42,415 nucleotides of DNA. Source: Sphingobium sp. C100 (GTDB taxonomy: Bacteria > Pseudomonadota > Alphaproteobacteria > Sphingomonadales > Sphingomonadaceae). Positions 25,658 through 35,876 of this stretch are shown here, one piece after another (the first letter of the stretch is position 1; each line of letters opens with the position of its first letter). The notes below the pieces were generated by a model that worked only from the letters and a program-made list of their open reading frames with translations, was not told the DNA's origin and did no database searches. The stretch covers positions 1 through 42,415 of the forward strand of contig NZ_AYOY01000153.1 of NCBI RefSeq assembly GCF_000508185.1, given 5' to 3'. A program made the position numbers and the translations under genes.

Positions 25658-26131
25658 ATGACATTGGTAACAACGGATCGCGTGGTTTTTCGCACCGCAC
25701 TGCCGCAGGGCGGCCGCCTGATCGGCATGGATGTCGGCACCAAGACGATCGGCCTCGCCCTGTGCGACGCGGGATGGTCGATCGCCAGCCCCGCCCATAC
25801 GATCAGCCGCGGCAAGTTCAGCAAGGACAAGCCTGTGATCGCCGCCTTCATCGCGCAGCAGCAGGTGAAGGGCATCGTCATCGGCCTGCCGCTCAATCTC
25901 GATGGCAGTTCGTCGCCGCGCGCGCAGGCCAGCCGCGCCTTCGCCCATAATCTCGCCGACCTCGATCTCCCTATCCTGCTGTGGGACGAACGCTGGTCAA
26001 CGCAAGCGGTGACGCGCACCCTGCTGGAAGCCGACGCCAGCCGCGCCCGCCGCGATGAACTGGTCGACAAGCTGGCGGCCAGCTACATCCTTCAGGGCGC
26101 GATCGACGGGCTGGTTGCAGGGCTGGAATAG
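25658..26131 (+). CDS. ruvX: Putative pre-16S rRNA nuclease RuvX/YqgF
   Basis: A 157-residue protein of the YqgF/RuvX family, an RNase H-like fold implicated in 16S rRNA 5' maturation and earlier proposed as a Holliday-junction resolvase. The family landmarks are present: [17 protein letters not shown] (acidic Asp25), [18 protein letters not shown], and [20 protein letters not shown], followed by a conserved [18 protein letters not shown] helix. Length is normal. It is 12 bp downstream of the DUF3089 gene, probably co-transcribed, and convergent with the MerR gene. Confidence 0.94.
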   Translation: MTLVTTDRVVFRTALPQGGRLIGMDVGTKTIGLALCDAGWSIASPAHTISRGKFSKDKPVIAAFIAQQQVKGIVIGLPLNLDGSSSPRAQASRAFAHNLADLDLPILLWDERWSTQAVTRTLLEADASRARRDELVDKLAASYILQGAIDGLVAGLE

Positions 26132-26145
26132 CCGCGCACGACGCA

Positions 26146-26165
26146 GGGGCCTTCATCCCGGCCCC
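26146..26165. terminator. Possible hairpin between convergent ruvX and merR-type genes
   Basis: GGGGCC and GGCCCC arms are separated by an 8-nt loop in the 37-bp space between the two convergent stop codons. No T-run follows on either strand, so termination by this hairpin alone is uncertain. Confidence 0.3.
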
Positions 26166-26168
26166 GCC

Positions 26169-26546
26169 TCATCCCTCGAACGCAGCGATGATCGGGCATG
26201 GCCCGCCCTCTGACGCATCACATTGCCGCGCCAGCCGCGCCAGCGCAGCCCTTGCGCCTGCCAGTTCCGCGATCTTGACGTCCAGCGCCGCGATCCGCTC
26301 GGCGGCCAGTTCGCGCGCCCGCGCCCGGTCTTGCCCGGCGTCCAACCTGAGCAACTCGTCAATCTGTTCCAGGGTAAAGCCCGCCGCCTGCGCCGACCGG
26401 ATGAAGCCCAGCCGCCGCGCATCGGCCGCACCATAGCGCCGCACGCCCGCGCCGCGCAGCGGCGTGTCGAGCAGCCCGCGCCGCTGATAATAGCGTATCG
26501 TTTCCACATTCACGCCCGCCGACCGCGCCAGACCGGAAATCGTCAT
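26169..26546 (-). CDS. MerR-family transcriptional regulator
   Basis: A 125-residue MerR-type activator. The winged helix is MTISGLARSAGVNVETIRYYQRRGLLDTPLRGAGVRRYGAADARRLGFIRSAQAAGFTLEQIDELL, followed by a dimerisation helix and a C-terminal loop with two Cys (RLARQCDASEGGPCPII). Mercury-sensing MerR needs a third Cys at the start of the dimer helix. Here that place reads RLDAGQDRA, so mercury sensing as in MerR is unlikely and the effector is open. I start at ATG 26546 because AAGGG lies 6 nt upstream. Longer versions begin inside the operator. It is divergent from the glutaredoxin-MauE gene and very probably controls it. Confidence 0.9.
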   Translation of the reverse strand: MTISGLARSAGVNVETIRYYQRRGLLDTPLRGAGVRRYGAADARRLGFIRSAQAAGFTLEQIDELLRLDAGQDRARARELAAERIAALDVKIAELAGARAALARLARQCDASEGGPCPIIAAFEG

Positions 26547-26555
26547 GTCCATCCC

Positions 26556-26586
26556 TTGACTCCGTACCATGGTACGGAACCTATAT
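26556..26586 (+). promoter_or_regulatory. MerR-type promoter and operator
   Basis: TTGACT (26556-26561) and CTATAT (26581-26586) are separated by 19 bp, the over-long spacer typical of MerR-activated promoters. The spacer region contains the perfect 18-bp palindrome TCCGTACCATGGTACGGA (26561-26578). MerR proteins bind such a palindrome and twist the DNA to realign the boxes. The promoter points to the glutaredoxin-MauE gene at 26651, and the operator also covers the upstream side of the regulator's own start. Confidence 0.9.
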
Positions 26587-26650
26587 GGGCTGCATCCGCT
26601 GATCTTTTAAGCGCCCGCCCATGTCCAAGCCAATTTTCGAGGATGCGACC

Positions 26651-27403
26651 ATGACCAGTCCAGCCCCCAGACGCGCCAGCCTCTATCGCATGGTGATGCC
26701 CGACCATATCTGCCCCTATGGCATCAAATCGCGCTGGCTGCTGAAACGTCATGGCTTCGCGGTGGACGATCACTGGCTTGGAAGCCGCGCCGAAACCGAC
26801 GCGTTCAAGGCCGAACATGACGTCAAGACCACGCCCCAGACCTTCATCGACGGGCAACGTATCGGCGGCCATGACGACCTGCGCCGCTATCTGGGCCTCT
26901 CGGTGCGCAATCCCGAAGCGACCAGCTATGTCCCGGTGCTCACCGTCTTTGCGGTCGCGGCGCTGCTGGCGCTGGCGCTGAACTGGCTCACTTTCCTCCC
27001 GCTGCTCTCGCTCGTCACAATCGAACGGTTCATCGCCATCACCATGATGCTGCTGGCGATGCTGAAGCTTCAGGATGTCGATCGTTTTTCGACCATGTTC
27101 CTGAACTACGACCTGCTCGCCCGCCGCCTGCCGCCTTATGGCCAGGCCTATCCCGTGCTGGAACTGGCCGCCGGCCTGCTGATGCTGACGCGCGTCTTTG
27201 ACTGGCTGTCGATTCCGATCGCCCTGTTCATCGGCGGCGTCGGCATGGTGTCGGTGTTCAAGGCCGTCTACATCGACAAGCGTGAACTCAAATGCGCCTG
27301 TGTCGGCGGCGGCAGCAACTTGCCGCTCGGCTTCGTATCGCTGACCGAAAATGTCATGATGGTGGCGATGGCGCTCTGGATGCTGGCCGGGGCCGCGCCC
27401 TGA
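26651..27403 (+). CDS. Glutaredoxin-like domain fused to MauE/DoxX-type membrane protein
   Basis: A 250-residue fusion. Residues about 8-83 are a glutaredoxin-like domain: the active site is C21-P-Y-G (one Cys instead of CPYC), the cis-Pro motif is TTPQTFIDGQ, and RIGGHDDLRRYLG follows. Residues about 94-248 hold four to five membrane helices of MauE/DoxX type with a conserved-looking KCACVGG (Cys215, Cys217) facing one side of the membrane. MauE-type proteins take part in moving redox equivalents for disulfide formation; here electrons could pass between the glutaredoxin Cys and the CxC pair, which is inference. ATG 26651 follows GAGG by 8 nt; the ATG at 26621 has no ribosome binding site. 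It is controlled by the divergent MerR-type gene. Confidence 0.85.
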   Translation: MTSPAPRRASLYRMVMPDHICPYGIKSRWLLKRHGFAVDDHWLGSRAETDAFKAEHDVKTTPQTFIDGQRIGGHDDLRRYLGLSVRNPEATSYVPVLTVFAVAALLALALNWLTFLPLLSLVTIERFIAITMMLLAMLKLQDVDRFSTMFLNYDLLARRLPPYGQAYPVLELAAGLLMLTRVFDWLSIPIALFIGGVGMVSVFKAVYIDKRELKCACVGGGSNLPLGFVSLTENVMMVAMALWMLAGAAP

Positions 27404-27431
27404 AGACGCATGGAGGTGAGGAAAGCCAGCC

Positions 27432-28901
27432 CTACTCCTCGTCCCGCGCATAGACATCGGGCAGGAACTGCACCCCATGCGCGGTCGGCACGGCGGTCAG
27501 GTAGGTGAGGTAGACCGGCACCGGTTGCGGCAGCGGCACATGCTGCTCCGGCGCGTCGCTCTTCGCCTTGGGCGTTTCGCCGAAGAACCAGCGACCCAGC
27601 CGCTGCGCATCCTCCAGCCGGACGCAGCCATTGCTGAAATGCCGGTCATCCTTGGCGAACAAATTGCGCTGCGGCGTGTCGTGCAGATAAATGCCCAGGT
27701 CATTGGGGAACATGAACTTGATCTTCCCCATCGCGTTGCCGCCCCCCGGCAACTGGCGCACGCGCACTTCCTGCCTCCCGGCCGCCACCGCGTTCCAGTC
27801 GATCGCGCTCTGCGCCAGCGGCGCGGGGTTCGCGCTCCAGTCGGCCAGCGCCTCATAGCGCATTCCCTTGAGCGACCCGCCATTCAATATCTTGGGCGCC
27901 ACCTTGTTCTCGACCAGGTCCGGGGGGATATTCCAATAGGGATTCAGCGTCGCATAGCGGATCATGCCCGCCATGAACGGAGTCTGCGTCTCCTTCGTGC
28001 CGGCCACGACCTTCATCGTGCCGTCCAGCGATCCCTTGCTATAATACCACAGGCGCGCGGACGCAGCGTCGACCACCACATTGCGCGTCCACGGGCCAGG
28101 CAGCAGCCGGGCGCGTTCGATGTTCATCGCCAGTTGCCGGCGATAATAGTCAGGCCCGTGGTTCAGCGCGGCGATCGTCATCGCGCCGGCTATGCCGTCG
28201 GGTTTCAGCCCATGGTCGCCCTGAAACGCCTTCACCCGGTTGACGAGCGCCTTGTCATAGCCGCCGCCGGGTTTCAGCCCCAACCGCTCGCGCAACATGG
28301 CGATCTCCGCCCCCTTGCCGCCCGGACGCATCCGGGCATCGGGGATGGTGAGCGCGGGCAGGTCCGCCCATGTGTCGGCATAGGTCCGCCGCGCATTGCG
28401 AAGCCGCATGTAGAGCGGGCTCATCCAGCCGGCGGTCTGGATATAGTCGGCCAGCGACGGCGCCAGCGCGGCGGAACGCAATATCTCCGTCGGCCCGGCG
28501 TCGCGCGGCTCCACCTCCTTGTCGAGATAGCGCATCTTAACGCTGCGCGACGGCCGGCGCATGTCGGCGACCAGTTCGGCAAATGCGCGCGACAGCGCCA
28601 GATCGGCGCGCGCCAGCAGCTTGGGATCGCCACCGACATCGGCTTCCGCGATCCGGCGTCTCAGATCGCGCGCGTCATAATCGCGCGGGTCCAGCCCATC
28701 GGCCTCGCTATCCTCGATGATGGCGATCAGCGCATCGGCCTGCGGGCCGATCCGGTCCTTCTCCACCCAGAGCGGCCAATAGCCGCGCCGGCCATAGAAA
28801 TCCTTATACTTCCCGCCCACCTGCGCACGAATTTCGGCCGCGACGCTGGATCTTGCGGCCTGCGCGGCATCGACCTGCGCTTTCACCGCCTGGGGCATCA
28901 T
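27432..28901 (-). CDS. L,D-transpeptidase, YcbB/LdtD type
   Basis: A peptidoglycan-modifying enzyme (489 aa from ATG 28901) that forms 3-3 crosslinks or attaches proteins to the wall. The catalytic motif HFSNGCVRLEDA (His421, Cys426) is complete, and a peptidoglycan-binding domain (ALVNRVKAFQGDHGLKPDGIAGAMTIAALN) lies in the middle, with the YcbB-type helical N-region before it. ATG 28901 has no ribosome binding site and leaves only part of a signal peptide. The in-frame codons upstream encode LIPCLLVAA, so the real start is probably a CTG at 28928 with GGGAG 7 nt away, overlapping the stop of the lipoprotein gene. Confidence 0.9.
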   Translation of the reverse strand: MMPQAVKAQVDAAQAARSSVAAEIRAQVGGKYKDFYGRRGYWPLWVEKDRIGPQADALIAIIEDSEADGLDPRDYDARDLRRRIAEADVGGDPKLLARADLALSRAFAELVADMRRPSRSVKMRYLDKEVEPRDAGPTEILRSAALAPSLADYIQTAGWMSPLYMRLRNARRTYADTWADLPALTIPDARMRPGGKGAEIAMLRERLGLKPGGGYDKALVNRVKAFQGDHGLKPDGIAGAMTIAALNHGPDYYRRQLAMNIERARLLPGPWTRNVVVDAASARLWYYSKGSLDGTMKVVAGTKETQTPFMAGMIRYATLNPYWNIPPDLVENKVAPKILNGGSLKGMRYEALADWSANPAPLAQSAIDWNAVAAGRQEVRVRQLPGGGNAMGKIKFMFPNDLGIYLHDTPQRNLFAKDDRHFSNGCVRLEDAQRLGRWFFGETPKAKSDAPEQHVPLPQPVPVYLTYLTAVPTAHGVQFLPDVYARDEE

Positions 28902-28924
28902 GGCGGCGACCAGCAGGCAGGGGA

Positions 28925-29179
28925 TCAGCCGCGTTCTCCCGCGCGCGGCGGCGGCGGCGGGGGCGGCGGCGGACAGGGCGGACCCTGGACTGCGTGATAA
29001 ATGCCATCGGCGGTATAATAGCCGTCGACATAGCCGTCGCCGTCACGATCGGCGGCGACGGTGCCGGCGATCGCGCCGGGGCCGACGGGCGGCGCGCTCG
29101 TGACCGGCGCCTCATTCTTCGAACAGGCGCTCAAGGCCAGCAGCCCACCGGCGGCCAAAGCCATATATTTCAGTTGCAT
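28925..29179 (-). CDS. Small lipoprotein with EF-hand-like loop and polyproline tail
   Basis: An 84-residue lipoprotein. MQLKYMALAAGGLLALSAC is a type II signal peptide with lipobox LSAC. The mature part has DRDGDGYVDGYYTADGIYH, whose first nine residues (Asp at positions 1, 3, 5 and 9) follow a calcium-loop pattern. A run of nine prolines and a basic tail RAGERG close the protein. AGGGAG lies 5 nt before ATG 29179. The stop TGA overlaps the likely CTG start of the L,D-transpeptidase gene, so the two are probably co-translated and the lipoprotein may act near the cell wall. Its function is unknown. Confidence 0.8.
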   Translation of the reverse strand: MQLKYMALAAGGLLALSACSKNEAPVTSAPPVGPGAIAGTVAADRDGDGYVDGYYTADGIYHAVQGPPCPPPPPPPPPRAGERG

Positions 29180-29334
29180 AACATCTCCCTAGACGCAGCG
29201 GCGGCAGAGCCGCCTCGCGCCGTTAGACCTCTTCGCCGCGACCCGTGCGACCTCGACCCAACGTGCCAGACGGCGGAACGAATCCATTACCCGATCGAAA
29301 TGACGGCCAACCGTTGTTTTTCAGCGTCAGGCCG

Positions 29335-30213
29335 TTATGCCGCCGCCCACGCGGCCGACGCCAGGCCCTGCGCATAAAGCAGCACCGACAGGTCGCCATG
29401 GACGATCTCCGCCGCGGCCGCCGCGCGCGTCTTGGGCTTGGCATGATAGGCAACGCCCAGTCCCGCGCCTTCGATCATCGGAATATCATTGGCCCCATCG
29501 CCCACCGCCATGGTCAGCGCACGGTCGATCCCGCCCGCGATCGCCGCCTCCAGTTCGGCCCGCTTGCGCGCGGCATCGACGATCGGCACGGTCACGCTGC
29601 CCAGCAGCGCGCCGTCGGCGATCTCCAGCACATTGGCCACCGCCGCGTCGAAGCCGATCTCCTGCGCCACCGGCCCGGTGAAACGGGTGAAGCCGCCCGA
29701 CACCAGCAAAGTACGTGCGCCGCGCGCCTTCATCGTGCGGACCAGCGCCCTGGCCCCGCCCATGATGACGACGCGTTCGGCGCGGCAACGGTCGATCGCC
29801 GCATCCTCCAGCCCCTTGAGCAGCGCCACCCGCTCATGCAGCGCCCCGGCAAAGTCGAGTTCGCCGCGCATCGCCCGCTCGGTGATCTCGGCAATCTGCG
29901 GCTTGATGCCGGCATAGTCGGCCAGTTCGTCGATGCACTCGACCGTGATCATGGTCGAATCCATGTCCGCGATCAGCAGCTTTTTCTCGCGCGTCGCGGC
30001 GGGCTGGACGATGACGTCGATGCCCTGCCCGACATCGGCCAGCGCCGCCCGCGCCGCCACCGGATCGGCGGCGAAAAACAGGTCCGCCGCCTTGTCCGCG
30101 TCCAGCCAGGCTTTATCGCCCGGCTGGCATCCCGCCTCGCGCAGCCGGTCGGCGGCGGCCGCAATATCCCCCTGCCCCATCGATCCACTTGCCACTAAGG
30201 TCGCGACGAACAT
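29335..30213 (-). CDS. serB: Phosphoserine phosphatase SerB
   Basis: SerB (292 aa) removes phosphate from phosphoserine in the last step of serine synthesis. The HAD-family motifs are clear: [10 protein letters not shown] (nucleophile Asp83, acid Asp85), [16 protein letters not shown] (motif II Ser), the motif III Lys within the RKRAELE segment, and [13 protein letters not shown] (motif IV). The N-terminal 75 residues form the small ACT-like domain usual for this type. ATG 30213 is preceded by GGGAG at 5 nt. This start codon overlaps that of the divergent miaA gene, with the ATGs sharing bases 30212-30213. Confidence 0.95.
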   Translation of the reverse strand: MFVATLVASGSMGQGDIAAAADRLREAGCQPGDKAWLDADKAADLFFAADPVAARAALADVGQGIDVIVQPAATREKKLLIADMDSTMITVECIDELADYAGIKPQIAEITERAMRGELDFAGALHERVALLKGLEDAAIDRCRAERVVIMGGARALVRTMKARGARTLLVSGGFTRFTGPVAQEIGFDAAVANVLEIADGALLGSVTVPIVDAARKRAELEAAIAGGIDRALTMAVGDGANDIPMIEGAGLGVAYHAKPKTRAAAAAEIVHGDLSVLLYAQGLASAAWAAA

Positions 30214-31156
30214 GAACACTCCCGCACATCAGCCGGGCGAATCCCGCCCACCGGTCGCGCTTATTGCCGGGCCGACCGCCAGCGGCAAGAGCGCGCTCGC
30301 CATTCGCCTCGCCCGCCTCTCCGACGGCATCGTCATCAACGCCGACGCCAGCCAGGTCTATGCCGACCTGCGCCTGCTGTCCGCCCGCCCTTCGGCCGAG
30401 GAGATGGGCGACGTGCCCCATCGCCTCTTCGGCCATGTCGACGGCGCGCAGGCCTGCACCGCCGCGCGCTGGGCGGCCGAGGCGAAGGCGGAAATCGACG
30501 TCGCCCATGCGGCTGGCCGATTGCCCGTGCTGGTCGGCGGCACTGGCCTTTATATCCGCACCCTGCTCGACGGCATCGCCCCGGTGCCGGACATCGACCC
30601 GAACGTGCGCGCCGCCGTCCGCGCTCTGCCAGTGGCGCACGCGCACGACGCGCTCCGCCGCGAAGACCCCGAAGCCGCCGCCCGCCTCGCCCCGGCCGAC
30701 ACGACCCGCGTCGCCCGCGCGCTTGAAGTGATCCGCTCGACCGGCCGCCCGCTCAAGGACTGGCAACGGCATAAGGAAGGCGGGATCGGCGATCGCATCG
30801 CCCTCTCCCCGCTCATCCTCCTGCCGCCGCGCGACTGGCTGGTGGATCGGTGCGACCGGCGCTTCGTCCAGATGCTCGATCAGGGCGCGATTGCCGAGGT
30901 GGAGGCGCTGCTCGCCCGCCGGCTCGATCCCGCTCTGCCGGTGATGCGCGCCATCGGCGTCCCCGACATCGCCGCCTTTCTGGCGGGGGACAGCGATCGC
31001 GCGGCGATGATCGAGCGCGGCCAGCGCGCCACCCGCCAATATGCCAAGCGCCAATATACCTGGTTCGCCAACCAGCCGCCGGCGTCCTGGCCGCGCGAAG
31101 CGCGACAAATAGATGATAAAATAGCCGATGAATTAGCAATTAAGTTACAACATTAG
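30212..31156 (+). CDS. miaA: tRNA dimethylallyltransferase MiaA
   Basis: MiaA (314 aa) transfers a dimethylallyl group to A37 of tRNAs that read UNN codons. The P-loop is [10 protein letters not shown], followed by [12 protein letters not shown] and [15 protein letters not shown], and a C-terminal [15 protein letters not shown] signature that marks the family. The start at ATG 30212 gives the usual N-terminus; AAGG lies 11 nt upstream, a weak fit. Because it begins inside the serB start codon, its promoter must lie within serB coding sequence, or transcription starts at or near the ATG. The tail ([15 protein letters not shown]) is unusually AT-rich for this window. Confidence 0.95.
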   Translation: MNTPAHQPGESRPPVALIAGPTASGKSALAIRLARLSDGIVINADASQVYADLRLLSARPSAEEMGDVPHRLFGHVDGAQACTAARWAAEAKAEIDVAHAAGRLPVLVGGTGLYIRTLLDGIAPVPDIDPNVRAAVRALPVAHAHDALRREDPEAAARLAPADTTRVARALEVIRSTGRPLKDWQRHKEGGIGDRIALSPLILLPPRDWLVDRCDRRFVQMLDQGAIAEVEALLARRLDPALPVMRAIGVPDIAAFLAGDSDRAAMIERGQRATRQYAKRQYTWFANQPPASWPREARQIDDKIADELAIKLQH

Positions 31157-31256
31157 CGCTTGACCAGCCATTTTATGTCCACTAGAGGCAGGCGCCTTGC
31201 CATTGCTGGCGCACTGACGCAAAGCACCGGGCTTGCAGAAAAAGAGGAGTTCCATC

Positions 31257-33008
31257 GTGGCCGAAAAGAGCGGCGCGGACATTTTGGTCGAATGCCTGGT
31301 CGATCTGGGCGTTGAGGTCGTGTTCGGCTATCCGGGCGGCGCCGTGCTGCCCATTTATGACGCGCTCTATAATCATCCCACGATCCGCCACGTGCTCGTG
31401 CGCCACGAACAGGGCGCGACGCACATGGCGGAGGGCTATGCCCGCTCCACCGGCAAGCCCGGCGTCGTGCTGGTCACGTCCGGCCCCGGCGCGACCAATG
31501 CCGTCACCGGCATCACCGACGCGCTGCTCGATTCCATCCCGATGATCGTCATCACCGGCCAGGTGCCCACGCAACTGATCGGCACCGACGCTTTTCAGGA
31601 AGCCGACACGGTCGGCATCACGCGCCACTGCACCAAGCATAATTATCTGGTGAAAGACCCCGGCAAACTGGCCGGCGTCGTGCATGAAGCCTTCCATATC
31701 GCCACCACCGGCCGCCCCGGCCCCGTCGTCGTGGACATTCCCAAAAATGTCCAGATCGCGACCGCGCCCTATGCCCGGCCGGAACTCAAGGTCCATGCCA
31801 GCTATCACCCGCAGACAAAGGCGGATGCCGCCGCGATCGACGCCGCGGTCGAGATGCTGGCGGCGGCGGAACGGCCGATCCTCTATACCGGCGGCGGCGT
31901 GATCAATTCGGGGCCGCAGGCGTCCGCGCTGCTGCGCGAACTCGTGGCGCTGACCGGCGCGCCGGTCACCTCGACGCTGATGGGCCTGGGCGCTTTTCCC
32001 GCTTCCTCCGACCAATGGCTGGGGATGCTGGGGATGCACGGCACCTATGAAGCCAATTGGGCGATGAACCAGGCGGACCTCATCCTGTGCATCGGCGCCC
32101 GGTTCGACGACCGGGTCACCGGCCGGCTCGACGCCTTCGCGCCCAACAGCAAGAAGGTCCATATCGACATCGACCGCAGCTCGATCAACAAGATCGTCGA
32201 TGTCGATGTCGCGGTGGTCGCCGATGTCGCCAGCGCCCTCGATGACATGATCGCGCTGTGGAAACAGCGCGGCCACCAGCAGGCCGACCTCGGCGAATGG
32301 TGGGCGCGGATCGCCGGCTGGCGCGCGCGCAAGAGCCTGGACTTCGCCGAAAACGGCGCGGAGATCATGCCGCAGCGCGCGATTGCCGATCTCTACAAGG
32401 CGTGCCGCGCCACCGGCAAGGATGTCATCATCACCACCGAAGTGGGCCAGCACCAGATGTGGGCGGCCCAGCATTTCGGGTTCGAAGCGCCCAACAAGTG
32501 GCTGACCTCGGGCGGGCTTGGCACCATGGGCTATGGCTTTCCGGCGGCCATCGGCGCGCAGATGGGCAATCCCGACAGCCTCACCATCTGCGTCGCGGGC
32601 GATGCCTCGGTCCAGATGAACATCCAGGAAATGGGGACGGCCACGCAATATCGCCTGCCGGTCAAGATATTCATTCTCAACAATGAATATATGGGCATGG
32701 TGCGCCAGTGGCAGGAACTGACCTATGAAAGCCGCTATTCCAACAGCTATTCCGACAGCCTGCCCGACTTTGTGAAGCTGGGCGAAGCCTATGGCTGGAC
32801 CGGTATCCGCATCGAAGGGCCGCAGGAACTGGAAGCCGGCATCCGCCAGATGATCGAAACCCCCGGCCCGGTGATCGTCGATTGCCGCGTGGCGAAACTC
32901 AGCAACTGCTTCCCGATGATCCCATCGGGCGCGGCCCATACCGAAATGCTGCTCGACCCCAGCCAGGTCGAAGGCGTCATGTCGGACGAAGCGAAAGCGC
33001 TGGTGTGA
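31257..33008 (+). CDS. ilvB: Acetolactate synthase large (catalytic) subunit
   Basis: A TPP-dependent acetohydroxyacid synthase (583 aa) that starts valine, leucine and isoleucine synthesis. It shows GYPGGAVLPIYDAL, the TPP-activating Glu51 in RHEQGATHMAEGYARSTG, and the FAD-region GARFDDRVTGRLDAF. The TPP-Mg motif runs from GDASVQMNIQEM to ILNN. GTG 31257 is chosen because AAGAGGAG lies about 7 nt upstream; a TTG at 31233 would place that site inside the gene. It is the first gene of an ilvB-unknown-ilvN cluster. Its stop overlaps the next start (GTGA, 33005-33008). A weak promoter-like pair (TTGACC at 31163, TAGAGG 17 bp on) lies in the 100-bp leader. Confidence 0.96.
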   Translation: MAEKSGADILVECLVDLGVEVVFGYPGGAVLPIYDALYNHPTIRHVLVRHEQGATHMAEGYARSTGKPGVVLVTSGPGATNAVTGITDALLDSIPMIVITGQVPTQLIGTDAFQEADTVGITRHCTKHNYLVKDPGKLAGVVHEAFHIATTGRPGPVVVDIPKNVQIATAPYARPELKVHASYHPQTKADAAAIDAAVEMLAAAERPILYTGGGVINSGPQASALLRELVALTGAPVTSTLMGLGAFPASSDQWLGMLGMHGTYEANWAMNQADLILCIGARFDDRVTGRLDAFAPNSKKVHIDIDRSSINKIVDVDVAVVADVASALDDMIALWKQRGHQQADLGEWWARIAGWRARKSLDFAENGAEIMPQRAIADLYKACRATGKDVIITTEVGQHQMWAAQHFGFEAPNKWLTSGGLGTMGYGFPAAIGAQMGNPDSLTICVAGDASVQMNIQEMGTATQYRLPVKIFILNNEYMGMVRQWQELTYESRYSNSYSDSLPDFVKLGEAYGWTGIRIEGPQELEAGIRQMIETPGPVIVDCRVAKLSNCFPMIPSGAAHTEMLLDPSQVEGVMSDEAKALV

Positions 33009-33363
33009 CGCAACATCTGAAGCTCCGCATTCATGTGACGGAGCCATGGGATTTCGAACGGATCGCGGGCACGGCCGAACTCACCGGCTGGACCATCGAT
33101 CATGTCGATCCTGAAAACGGCGAATGGGAAGTGCATCTGGACCATGGGCTCGACTTCGACAAGCGACATATCGGCACCTTGTTGGCCGGTCCCCGCTATG
33201 TCGGCGAACGGCTCGACCGGATGTTCGACACGGTCACCGGCTTTCCGGTCCGCCTCGCCCACCGCGTTGATGGCGAATGGCATTTCGCCTTCGTCGCCAC
33301 GATTTCGCAGCGCCACGACGACACGCACCGGCGCGAAGACCAGGATAATGGGACCAGCATCTG

Positions 33364-33364
<1 letters not shown>
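33005..33364 (+). CDS. Small unknown protein between ilvB and ilvN
   Basis: A 119-residue protein I do not recognise. It starts at GTG 33005, overlapping the ilvB stop by four bases (GTGA), and its own stop shares one base with the ilvN start (TGATG at 33362-33366), so all three genes are translationally coupled. The sequence is soluble, with no signal peptide or membrane helix: LKLRIHVTEPWDFERIAGTAELTGW, then WEVHLDHGLDFDKRHIGTLLAGPRYVGERLD, then VDGEWHFAFVATISQRHDD. It is rich in His, Asp and Trp, with a strand-helix-strand feel. Codon use matches the neighbours, so it is a native gene. A role tied to acetolactate synthase is suggested by position only. Confidence 0.8.
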
Positions 33365-35081
<1,717 letters not shown>

Positions 35082-35194
35082 CCTTTTATAAATCGGCATC
35101 AGAACGATCCGTTTCCGGTTTCGGCTCTGGAACTTGTCAGGGGCGCGGCATATTGTTGCCGCGCCCCTTGAACGTTTTTCGGAGACTATTTCTC

Positions 35195-35818
35195 ATGCGC
35201 AAGTTCCTGATCCCCGCCGCCGCTCTCCTCGCCTTTGCCGGCGGCACCGCCCTCGTCGCCCAGATGCCGACCGCGGCGCCCGGCGCCAAGGACGTCGCCA
35301 ATGTCACCGGCGGCTCCTACAAGATCGATCCCGGCCATACCCAGGTGGTCTTCGCCTATGATCATATGGGCTTCACCAATAATATGGGCGTGATCGCCGA
35401 ACCCACCGGCACGCTGACCCTCGACAAGGCGAACCCCGCCGCCTCGAAGGTTTCGGTCGAATTCCCGATCGCCAACCTGCGCACCGGCGTCGCCAAGCTC
35501 GACGAACATCTGATGAAGGCCGACTTTTTCGACGCCGCCAAATTCCCGACCGCGACCTTCGTATCGACCGGGGTCAAGCCCGACGGCGCTACCGGCGCGG
35601 AAATCAGCGGCAATCTCACCATCAAGGGCGTGACCAAGCCGGTGACGCTGGACACCGAATTTTACGGCGCGGGCGTCCAGCCGATGAACAAGAAGGAAAA
35701 TATCGGCTTCATCGCCACCACCACGATCAAGCGCAGCGATTTCGGCATGGGCTATGGCGTGCCGATGGTCGGCGACGCGATCGAACTGAAGATCATCGCC
35801 GGTTTTGAAAAGCAGTAA
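35195..35818 (+). CDS. YceI-family periplasmic protein
   Basis: A 207-residue exported protein. The signal peptide MRKFLIPAAALLAFAGGTALVAQ is followed by the YceI lipocalin-like barrel: GSYKIDPGHTQVVFAYDHMGFTNNMGVI, then VEFPIANLRTGVAKLDEHLMKADFFDAAKFPTATFVST, then GNLTIKGVTKPVTLDTEF, and the closing IKRSDFGMGYGVPMVGDAIELKI. YceI proteins bind long hydrophobic molecules such as polyprenyl chains in the periplasm. GGAG lies 10 nt before ATG 35195. A hairpin terminator follows the stop by about 30 bp. Confidence 0.93.
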   Translation: MRKFLIPAAALLAFAGGTALVAQMPTAAPGAKDVANVTGGSYKIDPGHTQVVFAYDHMGFTNNMGVIAEPTGTLTLDKANPAASKVSVEFPIANLRTGVAKLDEHLMKADFFDAAKFPTATFVSTGVKPDGATGAEISGNLTIKGVTKPVTLDTEFYGAGVQPMNKKENIGFIATTTIKRSDFGMGYGVPMVGDAIELKIIAGFEKQ

Positions 35819-35846
35819 CCACGTCTCGACATAAAATTACAAAATG

Positions 35847-35876
35847 CGGGGCCGGCTTGCATGTCGGCCCCGTTTT
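35847..35876 (+). terminator. Rho-independent terminator after the YceI gene
   Basis: CGGGGCCG (35847-35854) pairs with CGGCCCCG (35865-35872) across a 10-nt loop, followed by TTTT. AAAA-rich sequence before the stem means it may work weakly on the other strand too. It separates the YceI unit from the leuA leader. Confidence 0.85.

Noticed and set aside
26546..26570. Earlier starts (26570 and 26552) for the MerR-type gene
   Set aside because: The 26570 ATG lies in the centre of the operator palindrome and 26552 has no room for a ribosome binding site; ATG 26546 has AAGGG 6 nt upstream.
29180..29334. A possible gene in the gap between serB and the lipoprotein (frame 29223-29453 on the minus strand)
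   Set aside because: It overlaps the serB 3' end and reads as low-complexity, Arg/Pro-rich sequence. Only a small GGCGGC-AGA-GCCGCC hairpin is visible in the gap.
31157..31256. A possible attenuator leader peptide before ilvB (ATG at 31174)
   Set aside because: The short frame has no run of Val, Leu or Ile codons and no clear competing hairpins, unlike the leuA leader.
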